Below are positions 41,272 through 51,522 of a DNA stretch of 64,000 nucleotides, piece by piece. Source of the DNA: Trichomonas vaginalis G3 (taxonomy: Eukaryota > Parabasalia > Trichomonadida > Trichomonadidae); NCBI RefSeq assembly GCF_026262505.1, contig NC_067207.1:34254082-34318081 (forward strand), written 5' to 3'. The notes under the pieces are model-generated. The model saw only the letters and a program-made list of their open reading frames with translations. It made no database searches and had not been told where the DNA came from. The position numbers were made by a program, and so were the translations under genes. The stretch's first letter is position 1; every line of letters starts with the position of its first letter.

Positions 41272-42767
41272 ATGGATAACGCAGATTTAGAAAATTTAAT
41301 TGATGATTTAGTACTTAATCAAAAAATTCTTAGTTATTATGAATTAAAATCATATCTCCAAAAATATAATAATATAACGGGTGATGATATGGATTATTAT
41401 TATTATATTATAAAAATGAAATTTTGAAATATCATGATAGAATAATTTCTAAAATTAAAGACAAAATTAAAAATAATGAATATTCAAAGGGAAAAACTAA
41501 ATCACAACTGAAACAATTGAAAGATTTTAAAAATAAAGTATTAACAGAAGAAGATATTGATGAATTATATAAATTATATAATCCTGAGCCGCAAAAGCAA
41601 AAGAAGCAAAAACAAAAGGTGCAAAACGCCCAGGTCCTTCAGACCATAAATGATGCACAAGCTTTAATTTATGATTCATTAGTTAAACCATATTCAGCCC
41701 GACTTTTAAATGAAGATCAACTTTTGGAATTCATCCTTCAACATAAACTCGAAGCGGGAAAGTATATTAAACCTTTATATACAGCATATTTAAAACAAAT
41801 GAATAGAATACATCCAGAATTAATGAAGGAAGGAAGGAATTCCAAAACTTCATCATCCAAAATCAAAGCAGATAAAATTAAACCACTTGCAACACCAAAA
41901 CCTCTAACGACAGTACCTGCAACACCAAAACCGCCTCCTCCTTCAGTTAATCCTTCATCATTCACTTTATTATATCCATTTCAAACATTAAAGAAACAAA
42001 AAGATTTTAAAAAGGATTTCAAGATATTAAATAAACCAATTGACCCAAAAATTCAACCGTTAAAGGAAAAATTTAGTCGCCCTTCATTTGCACCATATCC
42101 ATATTCATATGAAATCGATCATTTAGAATATTCAAAAGGAAACGTTACTTATTTATTTACCATTAACATTAACACCAGATATTTATATTGCATTCCAGTG
42201 AAAGGGAAAACAGAACAGGAAACAAGAAGAGCTATTCAATACTTACTAGATCATGAAAGAGTAGATAATATAAGGGGTGATGGTGATAAAGGATTTCAGG
42301 CAGCTATGACTCATTATTTCCCACAAATTAATTTTTACTTTTCATCCTCTCCATATACGTTTCATAATAAAATAGTTGATGCGGTAATGAGAACTCTTAG
42401 AGATGCGTTAGGGGTTAACGGTCAGATATACTGGGATGGAAATCATGACTCCATCATACAGCAGTTAGTATATTATTACAATAATACATGGCATAGAACA
42501 ATAAACATGAAACCAGTGGAAATGAAAAATGATATTTCAAAAGAATGGGAATATATTAGAAAGCAAATGGAAAGGTTGAATGATGTTAAACGTGAACAAA
42601 TTAATTCGGGGCTCATGAATTTTAAACAAGGGGATAAAGTTTTGATTCATCTCGATTATGGAAAAACTGATAAATCAATGACAAAAAGAAGACGAAGATT
42701 TGACACAATAGCTGAATTTGTTAGATATATTAACGGCAATGCATTAGTTGAGTTAACAATAAATTAA
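41272..42767 (+). CDS. Retroviral-type DDE integrase of element B (one frameshift)
   Basis: About 498 residues. The N-terminus MDNADLENLIDDLVLNQ joins the main frame after one shift at about 41420. Residues rich in Lys and Pro (KPLTTVPATPKPPPPSVNPS) link to the core. Catalytic residues: YEIDHLEYSKGN (~42110), IRGDGDKGFQA (~42272) and HNKIVDAVMRTLRDAL (~42365), the third being Asp rather than Glu, as in the integrase of A. The end FKQGDKVLIHLDYGK...RRRFDTIAEFV is the usual small basic C-terminal domain. It lies 100 bp downstream of the polymerase. Confidence 0.8.
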
Positions 42768-42836
42768 TAGAAATTCCGATTTATTTTATTACTCCATTAT
42801 ATTTAAATAATATTTAATTTTTTTATTTCGTAAGAA

Positions 42837-43109
42837 ATGAGTGACAACGAAGCATCCAAGAGTCCAGACAATGAATATAAAAAGAAACTAAACAGAATTA
42901 AATCAAAAATATGCTATTACAAAAAGAAGCCACAATGCGGTGAGGTTGAAAACGATAAAGAGAGGAAAGAAATAATCGAAAAATTAGAAACTTACCGTTC
43001 AATCCTTAAACTGAGTGAAGCAAAAATAAAAGAATTTAATAGAATAAATAAATTGATTGGAAGAGATGAATTTAATAAAGATGAATTTTTAAACTCAATC
43101 CAAATTTAA
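42837..43109 (+). CDS. Element B protein of 90 residues, unknown
   Basis: MSDNEASKSPDNEYKKKLNR... is Lys/Glu-rich and helical (KIKEFNRINKLIGRDEFNKD). It is preceded by a TTTTTTTATTTCG leader. It overlaps the convergent 43106-43270 gene by 4 bp. Confidence 0.55.
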   Translation: MSDNEASKSPDNEYKKKLNRIKSKICYYKKKPQCGEVENDKERKEIIEKLETYRSILKLSEAKIKEFNRINKLIGRDEFNKDEFLNSIQI

Positions 43110-43270
43110 TTTTTATTCCTCTTCGACAACATCTCTCTTTCCATCATTACTGCATAACCACATTTTCTCAGTTTTAGTGGTTTGTTATTTTTAACATGTT
43201 CTTGCATCATTTTTATCATTTCCTCCCTTGTTATGATTCGTGGTAAATTTTGAGCTTGTGGGGTATTCAT
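43106..43270 (-). CDS. 54-residue element B protein
   Basis: MNTPQAQNLPRIITREEMIK then MMQEHVKNNKPLKLRKCGYA and so on. Start context TTTTTATCATAAATG fits other element genes. The short IITREEMIKMM segment looks like a small helical binding motif. Unknown. Confidence 0.5.
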   Translation of the reverse strand: MNTPQAQNLPRIITREEMIKMMQEHVKNNKPLKLRKCGYAVMMEREMLSKRNKN

Positions 43271-43309
43271 TTATGATAAAAATAAAAATTTGTTATCACT
43301 TATTTTATC

Positions 43310-43355
43310 GTTAATGTTTTTAGGTTATTCAATAATTAATTATTTTTGAATAACT
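43310..43355. repeat. Inverted repeat arm flanking the central region of B (left)
   Basis: GTTAATGTTTT, then AGGTTATTCAATAATTAATT, then ATTTTTGAATAACT, is repeated inverted at 43931-43976. Each arm is itself nearly palindromic (GTTATTCA...TGAATAAC). The 575 bp between them carry a tRNA-like sequence, a hairpin and short repeats, as in a small non-autonomous insertion or an origin-like region. Confidence 0.8.
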
Positions 43356-43407
43356 GGGAAATAAATTTACGTCAAATATGCAATTTATAAAATCTTATGT
43401 CGACAGG

Positions 43408-43481
43408 CTACGTAGCACAGTGGTCTAAGGTGGTGTTATGGAGGGGTTAGGGTCTGTGGTTCGAACCGCGACGGCGCCGTA
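43408..43481 (+). tRNA. tRNA-like sequence with Pol III A and B boxes (degenerate)
   Basis: TAGCACAGTGGTCTAAGG fits the A box/D arm and GGTTCGAACC resembles the B box/T loop, about 45 bp apart. TATTTTCTTATTTTC follows as a possible Pol III stop. The acceptor ends do not pair well (only about four of seven), the T loop lacks one base and I cannot assign an anticodon, so this is more likely a tRNA-derived element or pseudogene than a working tRNA. Confidence 0.3.
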
Positions 43482-43543
43482 TTTTCTTATTTTCTTTGTT
43501 TGTCTTGTTTGTCGTGAATAAAAAGTATCATAAAAGTGCTCTA

Positions 43544-43619
43544 TCTTCCACGGGAATAAATAAAAAATTTACTTTATTTCTTCTTTATTTCTTCTTTATT
43601 TCTTTATTCCCGTGGAAGA
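43544..43619. repeat. Perfect 17-bp hairpin
   Basis: TCTTCCACGGGAATAAA at 43544-43560 is the exact reverse complement of 43603-43619. The loop contains TTTCTTCTTTATTTC short tandem repeats. It could be a transcription terminator between convergent gene blocks, or a cruciform. Confidence 0.7.
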
Positions 43620-43659
43620 AGGGTTTTGCTGTTTTTCTCAGCCGAAATCAATGATTTTT

Positions 43660-44020
43660 TCATTTTTGATCATTTACGCTCATTACGAAGAAATCATGAC
43701 AAAGAATATACGATGAAGAAATCATGACAAATCATTTACGCTCATGTTTGACAAAGAATATACATTCATTACGATGAAGAAGTCATGACAAAGCATAAAC
43801 GATGAATGATCATGACAAAACATTAACGTAAACATTTATTTCCTATGTTGTTGTCAAAATGTCATGTTGTCACATTTTTTCAGAGAAGTTAAATTACCTG
43901 GTGACCACCTGGTGACCCGGTGACCTCATCAGTTATTCAAAAATAAATAATTATTGAATAACCTGAAAACATTAACATTAACATAAACATTAACATAAAC
44001 ATTAACGTAAACATTAACGA
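43660..44020. repeat. Short tandem repeats in the centre of B
   Basis: Interspersed ATCATGACAAA and CATTTACGCTCAT units lie at 43660-43830, CTGGTGAC(C) units at 43898-43922, and 12-bp ACATTAACATAA units at 43969-44017. No gene was seen in 43271-44094. Confidence 0.7.
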
Positions 44021-44094
44021 TAAAATATATTTCTGCAGTTCATCCATTACTTCATTACCTAATTAATTACAGACATAAAATATATTTAGTTCAT

Positions 44095-45777
44095 TCAATA
44101 AATGCGGTACCATGCGAATACAGTCATAAATGGTGGCATGTAATCTTTACTTTGTCCCGTTGTTTGTGTATATCCTGAAACGCGATGTGTATGGTTTCCT
44201 TCTCCCTGAGTGTCACTCCAGTAACAATTTATGGCAAACTTAACGTTGTCTTTAACATCATATCCTTTACCTTTTGTCATTCCTGACCAATCCCAATATC
44301 TATGCTTATGCCAACCCGCTTGAGATGTACTTAAATCTATGTAGTGACTGTGTGCAGGTAAATTTTCACCTGTAATCGTTTTACTTCCCCCTGTTTCCTT
44401 TGAAGAGTTTGCACAATACAAAAACCTGTCGACTATTTGTTCCCATGCACCAACACCAAACATTGCTTGAGGACCTCTCACATCCATAGATGTATAAATA
44501 GAACCTACTGGGTTCATTAAATCAAACATATGAGATAATATAGGATTGTCTCTTTTGAACTTAAAATATAGTGTAACTATTTCGGGTTTCTTCTGGTTTG
44601 TGTCAGAATATTTTTTATAATATAATCTTATGTTTTCAGGGTATGTAAAATCTTGACTATAATATTTATTTTTGTCATCTATATAATAATATACTATTCT
44701 CGTTTTTTCTATTGCATTATATCTTTTATATCTATAATAATCTAAATATAATGTTTGCTTTTTTGGGTCTACACGTGCGTCAACACCATAGTCATAATAA
44801 TATGGTGCTGGAGCTACGTTAGACAATGTCATATCCGTCATTTCATAAACTCTTAAATATTTCTTTTGTTCGTCTCCATATAAGTTTAAGTAACAGTTGT
44901 TGTCTAATGGAACTTTAACTTGTGTGTCATCATTCTTTTTATAACTTACATACATTTCATTGTTATTTTTCGGAATGAGTTTATACCGTATACCATTTTT
45001 TAAGGAATGTACCAATTGCCCTCTAAAATATTTATTTTCTTCATAGACGGAAAAGTCACCAGCAATAGTTTCAATATTTTTAGTTGTTCCTATCAAACTT
45101 TGGTATATTTCATTCACATATTCTTTATTTGCTTTCTTCTCTAACTCATCGTTAACATAAGTTTTATCTGCTTTAAGGTCTAAACATTCTGAAACCCATC
45201 CTGTATCAGCTTTAGTTTTTAAAATCTTCGATGTCCGTTCATGGTACCATTCAACCCTTTCGATAATTTCATTATCTTTTTCATTAACATATTCCTTATC
45301 TGCCTTCTTCATTAACTCACTATCCACAAGTCCCTTATCTGCCTTCTTCATTAATGCACTAGCCACAAGTCCCTTATCTGCCTTCTTCATTAACTCACTA
45401 TCCACATATTCCTTATCTACCTTCTTCATTATGTCATTTAGGAAACCTTCTATGAATTCCTCATTTAAATTAAATCTTCCAATCTTCAAAACTTTAGGAA
45501 ATGCATTTAATGCGTAATATCTTTGTTCTTCTGGTGGAATTGATGTTATATCATCCGTTATTCCTTTAATTTTTGAATTCATAAATAAAATTTCTTTTAT
45601 ATTTGATATCACTGCACCACCTTTGCAAACGAATTCGAAATGGTCATTTTTCAATACTATCTCCAAATCTCCATATTTCAACATTTGCGTTTGTTCTGCC
45701 GTCTTTGAATTATATGCATATATGGCGTATGTAATGGTCTGTGCCTTAAGTTGTTGTGGTTGCTGTTGTTTAATCAT
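44095..45777 (-). CDS. Phage-tail-fibre-like receptor-binding protein of element B
   Basis: 560 residues, intact. Residues 1-110 form a unique N-terminal domain (probably the virion anchor). Residues ~113-235 contain KADK-YVDSEL-type repeats (MKKVDKEYVDSELMKKADKG, then LVASALMKKADKG, and so on) typical of trimeric phage tail fibres. Then comes a region shared with A (NEIYQSLIG onward) and a C-terminal tip with NPVGSIYTSMDVRG, GAWEQIVDRFLYC, HSHYIDL, HKHRYWDW and GNHTHRVSGYT. His pairs in such tips bind metal in the T4 short tail fibre. It presumably decorates the capsid and contacts the host surface (inference). The intact frame makes it the reference for the broken A copy. Confidence 0.75.
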   Translation of the reverse strand: MIKQQQPQQLKAQTITYAIYAYNSKTAEQTQMLKYGDLEIVLKNDHFEFVCKGGAVISNIKEILFMNSKIKGITDDITSIPPEEQRYYALNAFPKVLKIGRFNLNEEFIEGFLNDIMKKVDKEYVDSELMKKADKGLVASALMKKADKGLVDSELMKKADKEYVNEKDNEIIERVEWYHERTSKILKTKADTGWVSECLDLKADKTYVNDELEKKANKEYVNEIYQSLIGTTKNIETIAGDFSVYEENKYFRGQLVHSLKNGIRYKLIPKNNNEMYVSYKKNDDTQVKVPLDNNCYLNLYGDEQKKYLRVYEMTDMTLSNVAPAPYYYDYGVDARVDPKKQTLYLDYYRYKRYNAIEKTRIVYYYIDDKNKYYSQDFTYPENIRLYYKKYSDTNQKKPEIVTLYFKFKRDNPILSHMFDLMNPVGSIYTSMDVRGPQAMFGVGAWEQIVDRFLYCANSSKETGGSKTITGENLPAHSHYIDLSTSQAGWHKHRYWDWSGMTKGKGYDVKDNVKFAINCYWSDTQGEGNHTHRVSGYTQTTGQSKDYMPPFMTVFAWYRIY

Positions 45778-45801
45778 TTATTATGATTTAAAAATAAATA
45801 T

Positions 45802-46511
45802 TTAATCCGTTATCTCATCAGCTATTTTTTCTATTTGAAATTGCCATAATATTTCATTCATAAATTCTAAATCACAATCAAATAGGTCAGTTATTCTAAA
45901 TTTAATATTTGATAAATCTTTTGAATGAAGAATAAATGAATTCCCGGATAATTGAAACGGATATGATAAAGAAAATATGTTTAAGTTGATGGATAAAATG
46001 TTTTGTATTGATGGGTAAGAGTTAGGGTCTAATGTTTGATGTGAAAATCTCATTGGGGTATTAACTTTATCACATTTGATTAAAATGAAATTGGAACCAG
46101 TGTCAGAATACAAAACATCCCCAACATCTTTTTCAAAATTTAATATCCCCAACAATGAACGAAGATGAGGAGTACAAAATTTAATTTTCAGCGGAATTTA
46201 ATAAGGTTATTTATTTCATCAAGTTCAAAAAGTTTATCAGGTTTTGATTTAAAATTTTCTTCATACCAAACGATAAATGATTCATTTAAATAACTTAAAA
46301 TTGTGTTAATATCCCATTTCGTTATCACATTATTTATATACATATCATACGTTTTTTCAAGGTCATCTTTAATAAATGATATATAATCTGAAGGGTCTAA
46401 AAGAATGGGATTAAATTTACCACTCACAGAAACGAGAGTAACATTATAAATTCCACTAACTGTTAAATTTAATTCACAACTATTATTCGAAATAATATTG
46501 ATAATTGACAT
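45802..46511 (-). CDS. Candidate minor capsid (penton-like) protein of element B (one frameshift)
   Basis: About 235 residues from MSIINIISNNSCELNLTVSG, with one shift at about 46190. The C-terminal part follows the penton/minor capsid pattern of Polintons: CTPHLRSLLGILNFEKDVGD, then a strand FILIKCDKVN, then a final FRITDLFDCDLEFMNEILWQ. It lies beside another beta-rich protein (46531) and close to ATPase and capsid genes. Assignment is by pattern and position. Confidence 0.5.
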
Positions 46512-46530
46512 TTTTATTACGATTAAAAAT
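46512..46530. promoter_or_regulatory. Compact bidirectional start region of B
   Basis: Nineteen bases (TTTTATTACGATTAAAAAT) separate divergent ATGs. They are closely similar to 33683-33700 of element A, pointing to a shared element-specific promoter. Confidence 0.5.
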
Positions 46531-47010
46531 ATGGTAAAGCGTTATTTTCCAGTGATAAATAAAACTAGAATAAGATTACCTCAAGAATTCATAAATTCAA
46601 CGAATAAGAAATTCATTCATGTTATAAATTTTAGTGTTTTCAGAAAATATGAGTCAATGTCATATTCATCATCGGGTTATATTTCACTTCATTCAAATTT
46701 AGTTCAATCAAACCCATATAATGACCATTTCATAAGATTTTCAGATGGTATTAAAAATGTAATTGATAGATTAAAATATGAACAGATTGACAATATCGAA
46801 TTTTTGGAATTTTGGTTTAAATATCCTGATGGAAAAAAGATTGAAGTTAAAGATAAAGCTGATACTATAACAAAAACAATTACAATGACCGATCCGGATA
46901 GTGGGGAACAAAAAGAAATAAAACAAACGATAGAAACTGGTGAAAGGTCAATTATTATTGATTATGATTCAAAGGATTATTATTCAATAATGTTAATGCT
47001 TGAATATTAA
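46531..47010 (+). CDS. Element B beta-rich protein of 159 residues
   Basis: Intact; MVKRYFPVINKTRIRLPQEF is taken as start because it follows the AT-rich leader, although an in-frame ATG exists at 46498. YISLHSNLVQSNPYNDHFI is reminiscent of structural proteins of Polintons. A charged hairpin (DPDSGEQKEIKQTIETGERS) precedes the end MLMLEY. Probably a virion protein (inference). Confidence 0.55.
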   Translation: MVKRYFPVINKTRIRLPQEFINSTNKKFIHVINFSVFRKYESMSYSSSGYISLHSNLVQSNPYNDHFIRFSDGIKNVIDRLKYEQIDNIEFLEFWFKYPDGKKIEVKDKADTITKTITMTDPDSGEQKEIKQTIETGERSIIIDYDSKDYYSIMLMLEY

Positions 47011-47706
47011 ATAGCCTTAACAAAGAATTTTTCAAGTGATATTTTATATTCATCAACTATTTTATTATAAATATCATTATATGTTAAATGAAGTTCAGTT
47101 GTTGTTCCGTTCTTTGATATCTTAATTGTGCTAATATCCTTTATAGGATTTATTTTTGCAACTGTTCCGCAGCATGAAACCTCATCATCTATGAAAAATT
47201 GAATCTTAACGTCTGAATCTTGAACATCACAAAGAATGGCGATAATGTGAATTAATGATTCATAAGGTAAAATAATTAAACCGGATTGATCAATTAAATT
47301 TATTATTGAATCATAATTATCAGTTATTATATCACGGTAAATTTTCATTAATTCAGAATTAATGTCTATTTTATATGGCGCATTGCGACTGGAATCGTAT
47401 ATTCCTGGGTTCTCGATGTTTGATGAAAGAGGTGGGGGTATGTTGGATATGTGGGATTTCAACGGGTTCTTTACCGGGTTCAGATAAAATGATTGGGTCT
47501 CCATTCTCATGGTTTTCTTCATTCTCCTCATTCTTCGGTAAGTCACGAGTTAATAAATTTGGTTGAGTTGCTGACCTTGTTAATTCAGGGCTAACATTAA
47601 CTTTAACATTTTGAATAATTCGTGATTTATCATCATTTACGTTATAACCAACCGTAATCTCTGCTTTTGCGTTAGTGTTCTTTTGACTTGTGAAACGTCT
47701 TCTCAT
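47007..47706 (-). CDS. Element B protein of ~230 residues, unknown (one frameshift)
   Basis: It starts MRRRFTSQKNTNAKAEITVG, has a polar Glu/Asn-rich linker (KNEENEENHENGDPI), then after a shift near 47400 continues YKIDINSELMKIYRDIITDN and FFIDDEVSCCGTVAKINPIK to the end EKFFVKAI. It lies in the structural gene block and overlaps the stop of the previous gene by 4 bp. No family recognised. Confidence 0.5.
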
Positions 47707-47791
47707 TTATAATTGAATAAAAAAAGAAAAATATATATTTAAAGTTTTATTTAGTTGTTACGGTAATATCCCAAGGTTCATCATTGTTTGC

Positions 47792-48693
47792 TTATACTTT
47801 CTTTGTAACTGCACCAATAATGTTATTGATATTGCTTTGAGTTTCTTCCAGTCTTATTTCATCATTTACAATATCTTTAATCATTTCATTACATGCATTC
47901 TTAAAACCATCTGATTTTTCTAATTTACGTCTATCACTTTCTTTAATTAAATCAAAGTTATAACCTTGTTGAGAATAAAGTGGTTTCTTTATCAATTCCT
48001 TGAACGCTTCTGCAAGTGAAGATGAAGAAATTCTTGCCACTTGAATTGGTTTAAATTCTGCTTTCATTGCTTCTTTCTGTTCATTGAACACTGGATCGAA
48101 TAAAGCAACTTTAAAGAATTTCTTAGCTGGAATTTCAGGTCTCAAATTTGCATATTGACCATCAAACTGATTAACATATTGTGGTAATCCATCCGGTCCT
48201 TCTTCAATAGCGTTTAATTCTTCATTGAAATATGAATATGGATTATGACGGTATGAATTAATTGGGCCATGTTCACCTTCTCCAATGTATTGTTTAACAG
48301 CTTTTCCATTTTCATCAAATTGCATAGGATAACATTCATTATATGCTTTACGTTTAGGATAATCAGATACAGTTAATTTGTAACCATTTATGACTTTAAT
48401 ATTACCTCGACCATCAGTAACGAAAACTTCATTTATACCATCAGGTTTTCCATTTGGACCTGTAATGTCTGCTTCATGTGCTTCCCAATTTGGACCTTGA
48501 CGTTTGGCATATGCTTGAGCTTCTGGTAATGTTAAAACGTTTCTCATTTGTTTTACATCTTTTTGAAGACCAGCAACAATATGAACTAATTCTTTCATTC
48601 CGTCTGGAACTTTCATAGTTCTATTATACACACCCCCTTTTTGTTTGTCCCCTGTTTTAATGGAACCTGTAAAAGATTTGCTATTTCTGTCAT
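47792..48693 (-). CDS. Conserved element B virion-type protein of ~300 residues
   Basis: The long frame (279 codons from 48631) contains [20 protein letters not shown], then [19 protein letters not shown] and [20 protein letters not shown], a pattern I associate with conserved structural proteins in Maverick-like elements. Upstream, [20 protein letters not shown] at 48693 joins after one base in a run of five G, so the gene probably begins there. The C-terminal half is helical ([18 protein letters not shown]). It lies next to the packaging ATPase. Confidence 0.55.
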
Positions 48694-48733
48694 GTTTAAT
48701 TATAAATAAAAAATAAAAATTAATTATAAAAAG

Positions 48734-49549
48734 TTAATCAAATTTAACACATCCTTTATTTAAATCAACTATTATTTTTCCATGTTCACCTAATTGTTGA
48801 TATTGTGTGTAAAGTTCATTAATGCTCATTGGTAAATTCACTTGATAAAGCATAACGTTCAACTGTTGACGACTAAAACCACTGAAAATGAAAAGTGTTG
48901 ATAGATTTGATTTAATGTTTGTGCTTAATGCTTTGAAGTATTGAACAGCCATGAAGAATGAACACTGAATGTGTCGACATTGAGTTAATAACTGATTAAA
49001 ATATGATTTCTCATTTGTTATTAGTTTTGATTTCACCGCATCATCTAGAAAAATGAGTGAATGCAAAAATTCTCTATCAAAATTTGAAATAGAAAGTGTT
49101 TCAAATAATTCATCCCGTTGTTTATCAATAATTTTATCCTCTAATCCTTGCTTCTTGATTGTATTATATAATTCTTTATACATTAAAAAGTTTTTTAAAT
49201 AATCTTCTGCTTCTTCTTGTGATAAATAAATAATTGGAATTTTGATTAAATGCTTTAAAGATTCAAATGTATCATCTGAAGGTGAACCTGAACGGTTGAT
49301 ATAAATTAACACATGTGAATGGGGGGAAGTGTTAGCAATAATGATAATTTGTTTTAATATCGTTAATGTTTTACCTTTATTTTGTTTACCAATTGCTGCA
49401 GTGATTGAATTTAAGTAACATTCAGAATATGGAATTTTCATTAATTTTTCCTTAGATAGAGCATTTCTATTATCACTCAATGCTTCATTAATCATATCAT
49501 CTACGTATGTATTATATACTCCCGCTAATTCTTCAGAATTTAAATCCAT
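48734..49549 (-). CDS. FtsK/HerA-type packaging ATPase of element B
   Basis: 271 residues, intact. Walker A is ITAAIGKQNKGKTLTIL (residues ~49-65), Walker B is SLIFLDDAV (~166-174), and a sensor-like QCRHIQCSFFMAVQY follows, as in A32-like ATPases, where a Gln ends the strand after Walker B. It would drive genome packaging into the capsid. It lies between the structural protein and the major capsid gene, the usual Maverick order. Confidence 0.8.
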   Translation of the reverse strand: MDLNSEELAGVYNTYVDDMINEALSDNRNALSKEKLMKIPYSECYLNSITAAIGKQNKGKTLTILKQIIIIANTSPHSHVLIYINRSGSPSDDTFESLKHLIKIPIIYLSQEEAEDYLKNFLMYKELYNTIKKQGLEDKIIDKQRDELFETLSISNFDREFLHSLIFLDDAVKSKLITNEKSYFNQLLTQCRHIQCSFFMAVQYFKALSTNIKSNLSTLFIFSGFSRQQLNVMLYQVNLPMSINELYTQYQQLGEHGKIIVDLNKGCVKFD

Positions 49550-49573
49550 TTAATCAAAAATAAATTTATAATT

Positions 49574-51213
49574 TTATACATTTCTATTCATCAATATTTC
49601 ATCATATGAACTTCTATACTGTGGTGGTGTACCTGTTGGATGATATTTCAAACCTTCATCCGGTGTCCATGTCCAATACGTAGTCCTAGTAAACCAAACC
49701 TGAGGAGGATTTGTCACCTTTGAACAGTAAGTGTCATTTACACCCTGAATGATTGGATAAGCTTTCACTTGTACTGTAACTTGTGAGTTGAAAGTTTCTA
49801 ATCCATCAAAGAATATACCCGCTCCATCACGTTGAACTGGAATAGTGCATAAGAATGAAGTTTGGTCTTTCCATGTTCTAGCTAATGGCGTGCCATTATC
49901 ATCATTCAGTGGTCTAGTTAATGAGTCCTCGTATTCTTCCGTGCATTCATTCACTCCATCTAAATCAGAAGCTTGAAGCATACGTGTAAAGAATATGTCA
50001 CCCACTGTGGTCATCGCTTGATCGGGGAAGTTTCTGGAATCTATAGTGACCTGAAGACCTCGAAGCATTGGATTTTCTAAAACCGTTCTTTGCATTGCAT
50101 TCTTCGGAAATGCTAACACAACATCTGTAACATTATGAAGAGCGTATGAGAAATCTGAACTGATACCTTCAGGAGTGATGCAACCTCCATTTAGTGAACG
50201 AACGTCAATATGTTGAGCTGGAATCATGAATGGATCTTCCTTACTGAATAAACGTGGTATTGCTTTAACTGATTCTTCAATTAAACCGTATCCTGGTGTA
50301 ATGCATTTATCCTCTAAAACTTCCATCTTTGTGCATGAAATAATAACGTCATCAACTGTTGCGTCAGCAGATGTAGCGGCTAAGCTTGTAATTAATTTGG
50401 CAGGAAGTCCGATTTGTTGGAATTTGCGATCATATTTATAAACATGATTCATAATCTTTTCATAATTTTCATCAGTTATCTTTTCATAAACGTAATTTTG
50501 TAAATCAGCAACTCTTAACGGGTCAACCTGACAAAATACTAAAGTATCCCTGAAAACATAATATTTAAGAATGATTTCACCAAATGATTTAGGATAATCA
50601 TCGAACGCCTGAAATGCTAACAAATCATTTACCGGAATAATCATATCAAAAGTGATATCAACTTCTTCATTTGCTTTCTTGAAAACTTCTGAAGGGTCAA
50701 TATATTTACCACATACTGAGTTATCATATTTTTGAACATTATTATATAACGAATGAACAAACTTTTTAACTTTCCTTTCTGATTTTGGTTTATATGTTGC
50801 AAATGCGAAAGATTCACGGGCGCAATCCATCTGAAGATAACCGGCATCACCTCTTTCGGTTTCTACTTCTAATTGTTTAAAGCTTTGATTTGATGATTTG
50901 TAACCAACGAATAAACGCATACATTTAAAAGCGGCATCACATGTGAAAGCTTTATTTGAAACTAGAGTTGCTTTAACTTTGCGTTTAATATATGTGTCAC
51001 CTAATTGGTTCACATCATGAGCCGGATTTGTAATTCTTAAATGAGTTTGTTTATCATCAAAATATGGAGCATCAGAGTCATAGCATGAACTTTCAAGTTC
51101 TCTATAATATCTTCTTCCGTCATTCTTTGCAATATTTCATTTATCTTTTCGAATGAATGAAACACATTTCCATTAATTGGTTTAGTGTTTGGCACCAAAT
51201 AGTTAGTCGTCAT
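49574..51213 (-). CDS. Major capsid protein of element B (one frameshift)
   Basis: About 546 residues from MTTNYLVPNTKPINGNVFHS. The frame shifts near 51100, after which ITNPAHDVNQLGDTYIKRKV runs to SSYDEILMNRNV. Beta-strand-rich throughout, with typical capsid segments such as VDITFDMIIPVNDLLAFQAF, VTIDSRNFPDQAMTTVGDIF and QVTVQVKAYPIIQG. Size and neighbourhood agree with the hexon-like double jelly-roll capsid protein of Polintons. It shows little obvious similarity to the capsid protein of A, so the two elements belong to different lineages. Confidence 0.7.
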
Positions 51214-51282
51214 TTATTATTAAATAAAAAATCAAAATTAAAATATGAAAATGAATTTTTAATTTTAATGAAATAATCAACT

Positions 51283-51498
51283 ATGGCTGCAGGATTCTTT
51301 AAGAAACTGTGGGATAAAGTAAAAAGAGGAGCGCATAAAGTTTGGGAAACAATGAAGAAAGGAGCGAATTGGATATTTAAGAATAAAGAAGCAATTAGTG
51401 ACGTTGCTGAATCAATAACACCAAAAGCTGCCCCAATAAGAGAAATTTTAAATAAAGGAGAAAAAGTTTATCAAAGACTACAACCAATACTAAGATAA
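51283..51498 (+). CDS. Small amphipathic protein (MAAGFFKKLWD type, plus strand)
   Basis: 71 residues: MAAGFFKKLWDKVKRGAHKV followed by WETMKKGANWIFKNKEAISD. The first 11 residues equal those of the divergent-coded 51523-51759 protein. A cationic amphipathic helix, like membrane-lytic peptides or virion protein VI-type proteins. Confidence 0.6.
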   Translation: MAAGFFKKLWDKVKRGAHKVWETMKKGANWIFKNKEAISDVAESITPKAAPIREILNKGEKVYQRLQPILR

Positions 51499-51522
51499 AA
51501 ATAATATTTATTTATTTTTCCA

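Noticed and set aside
43660-43860. Possible CRISPR-like array of short repeats in the centre of B
   Set aside because: Repeats are irregular in length and spacing, and the host is eukaryotic.
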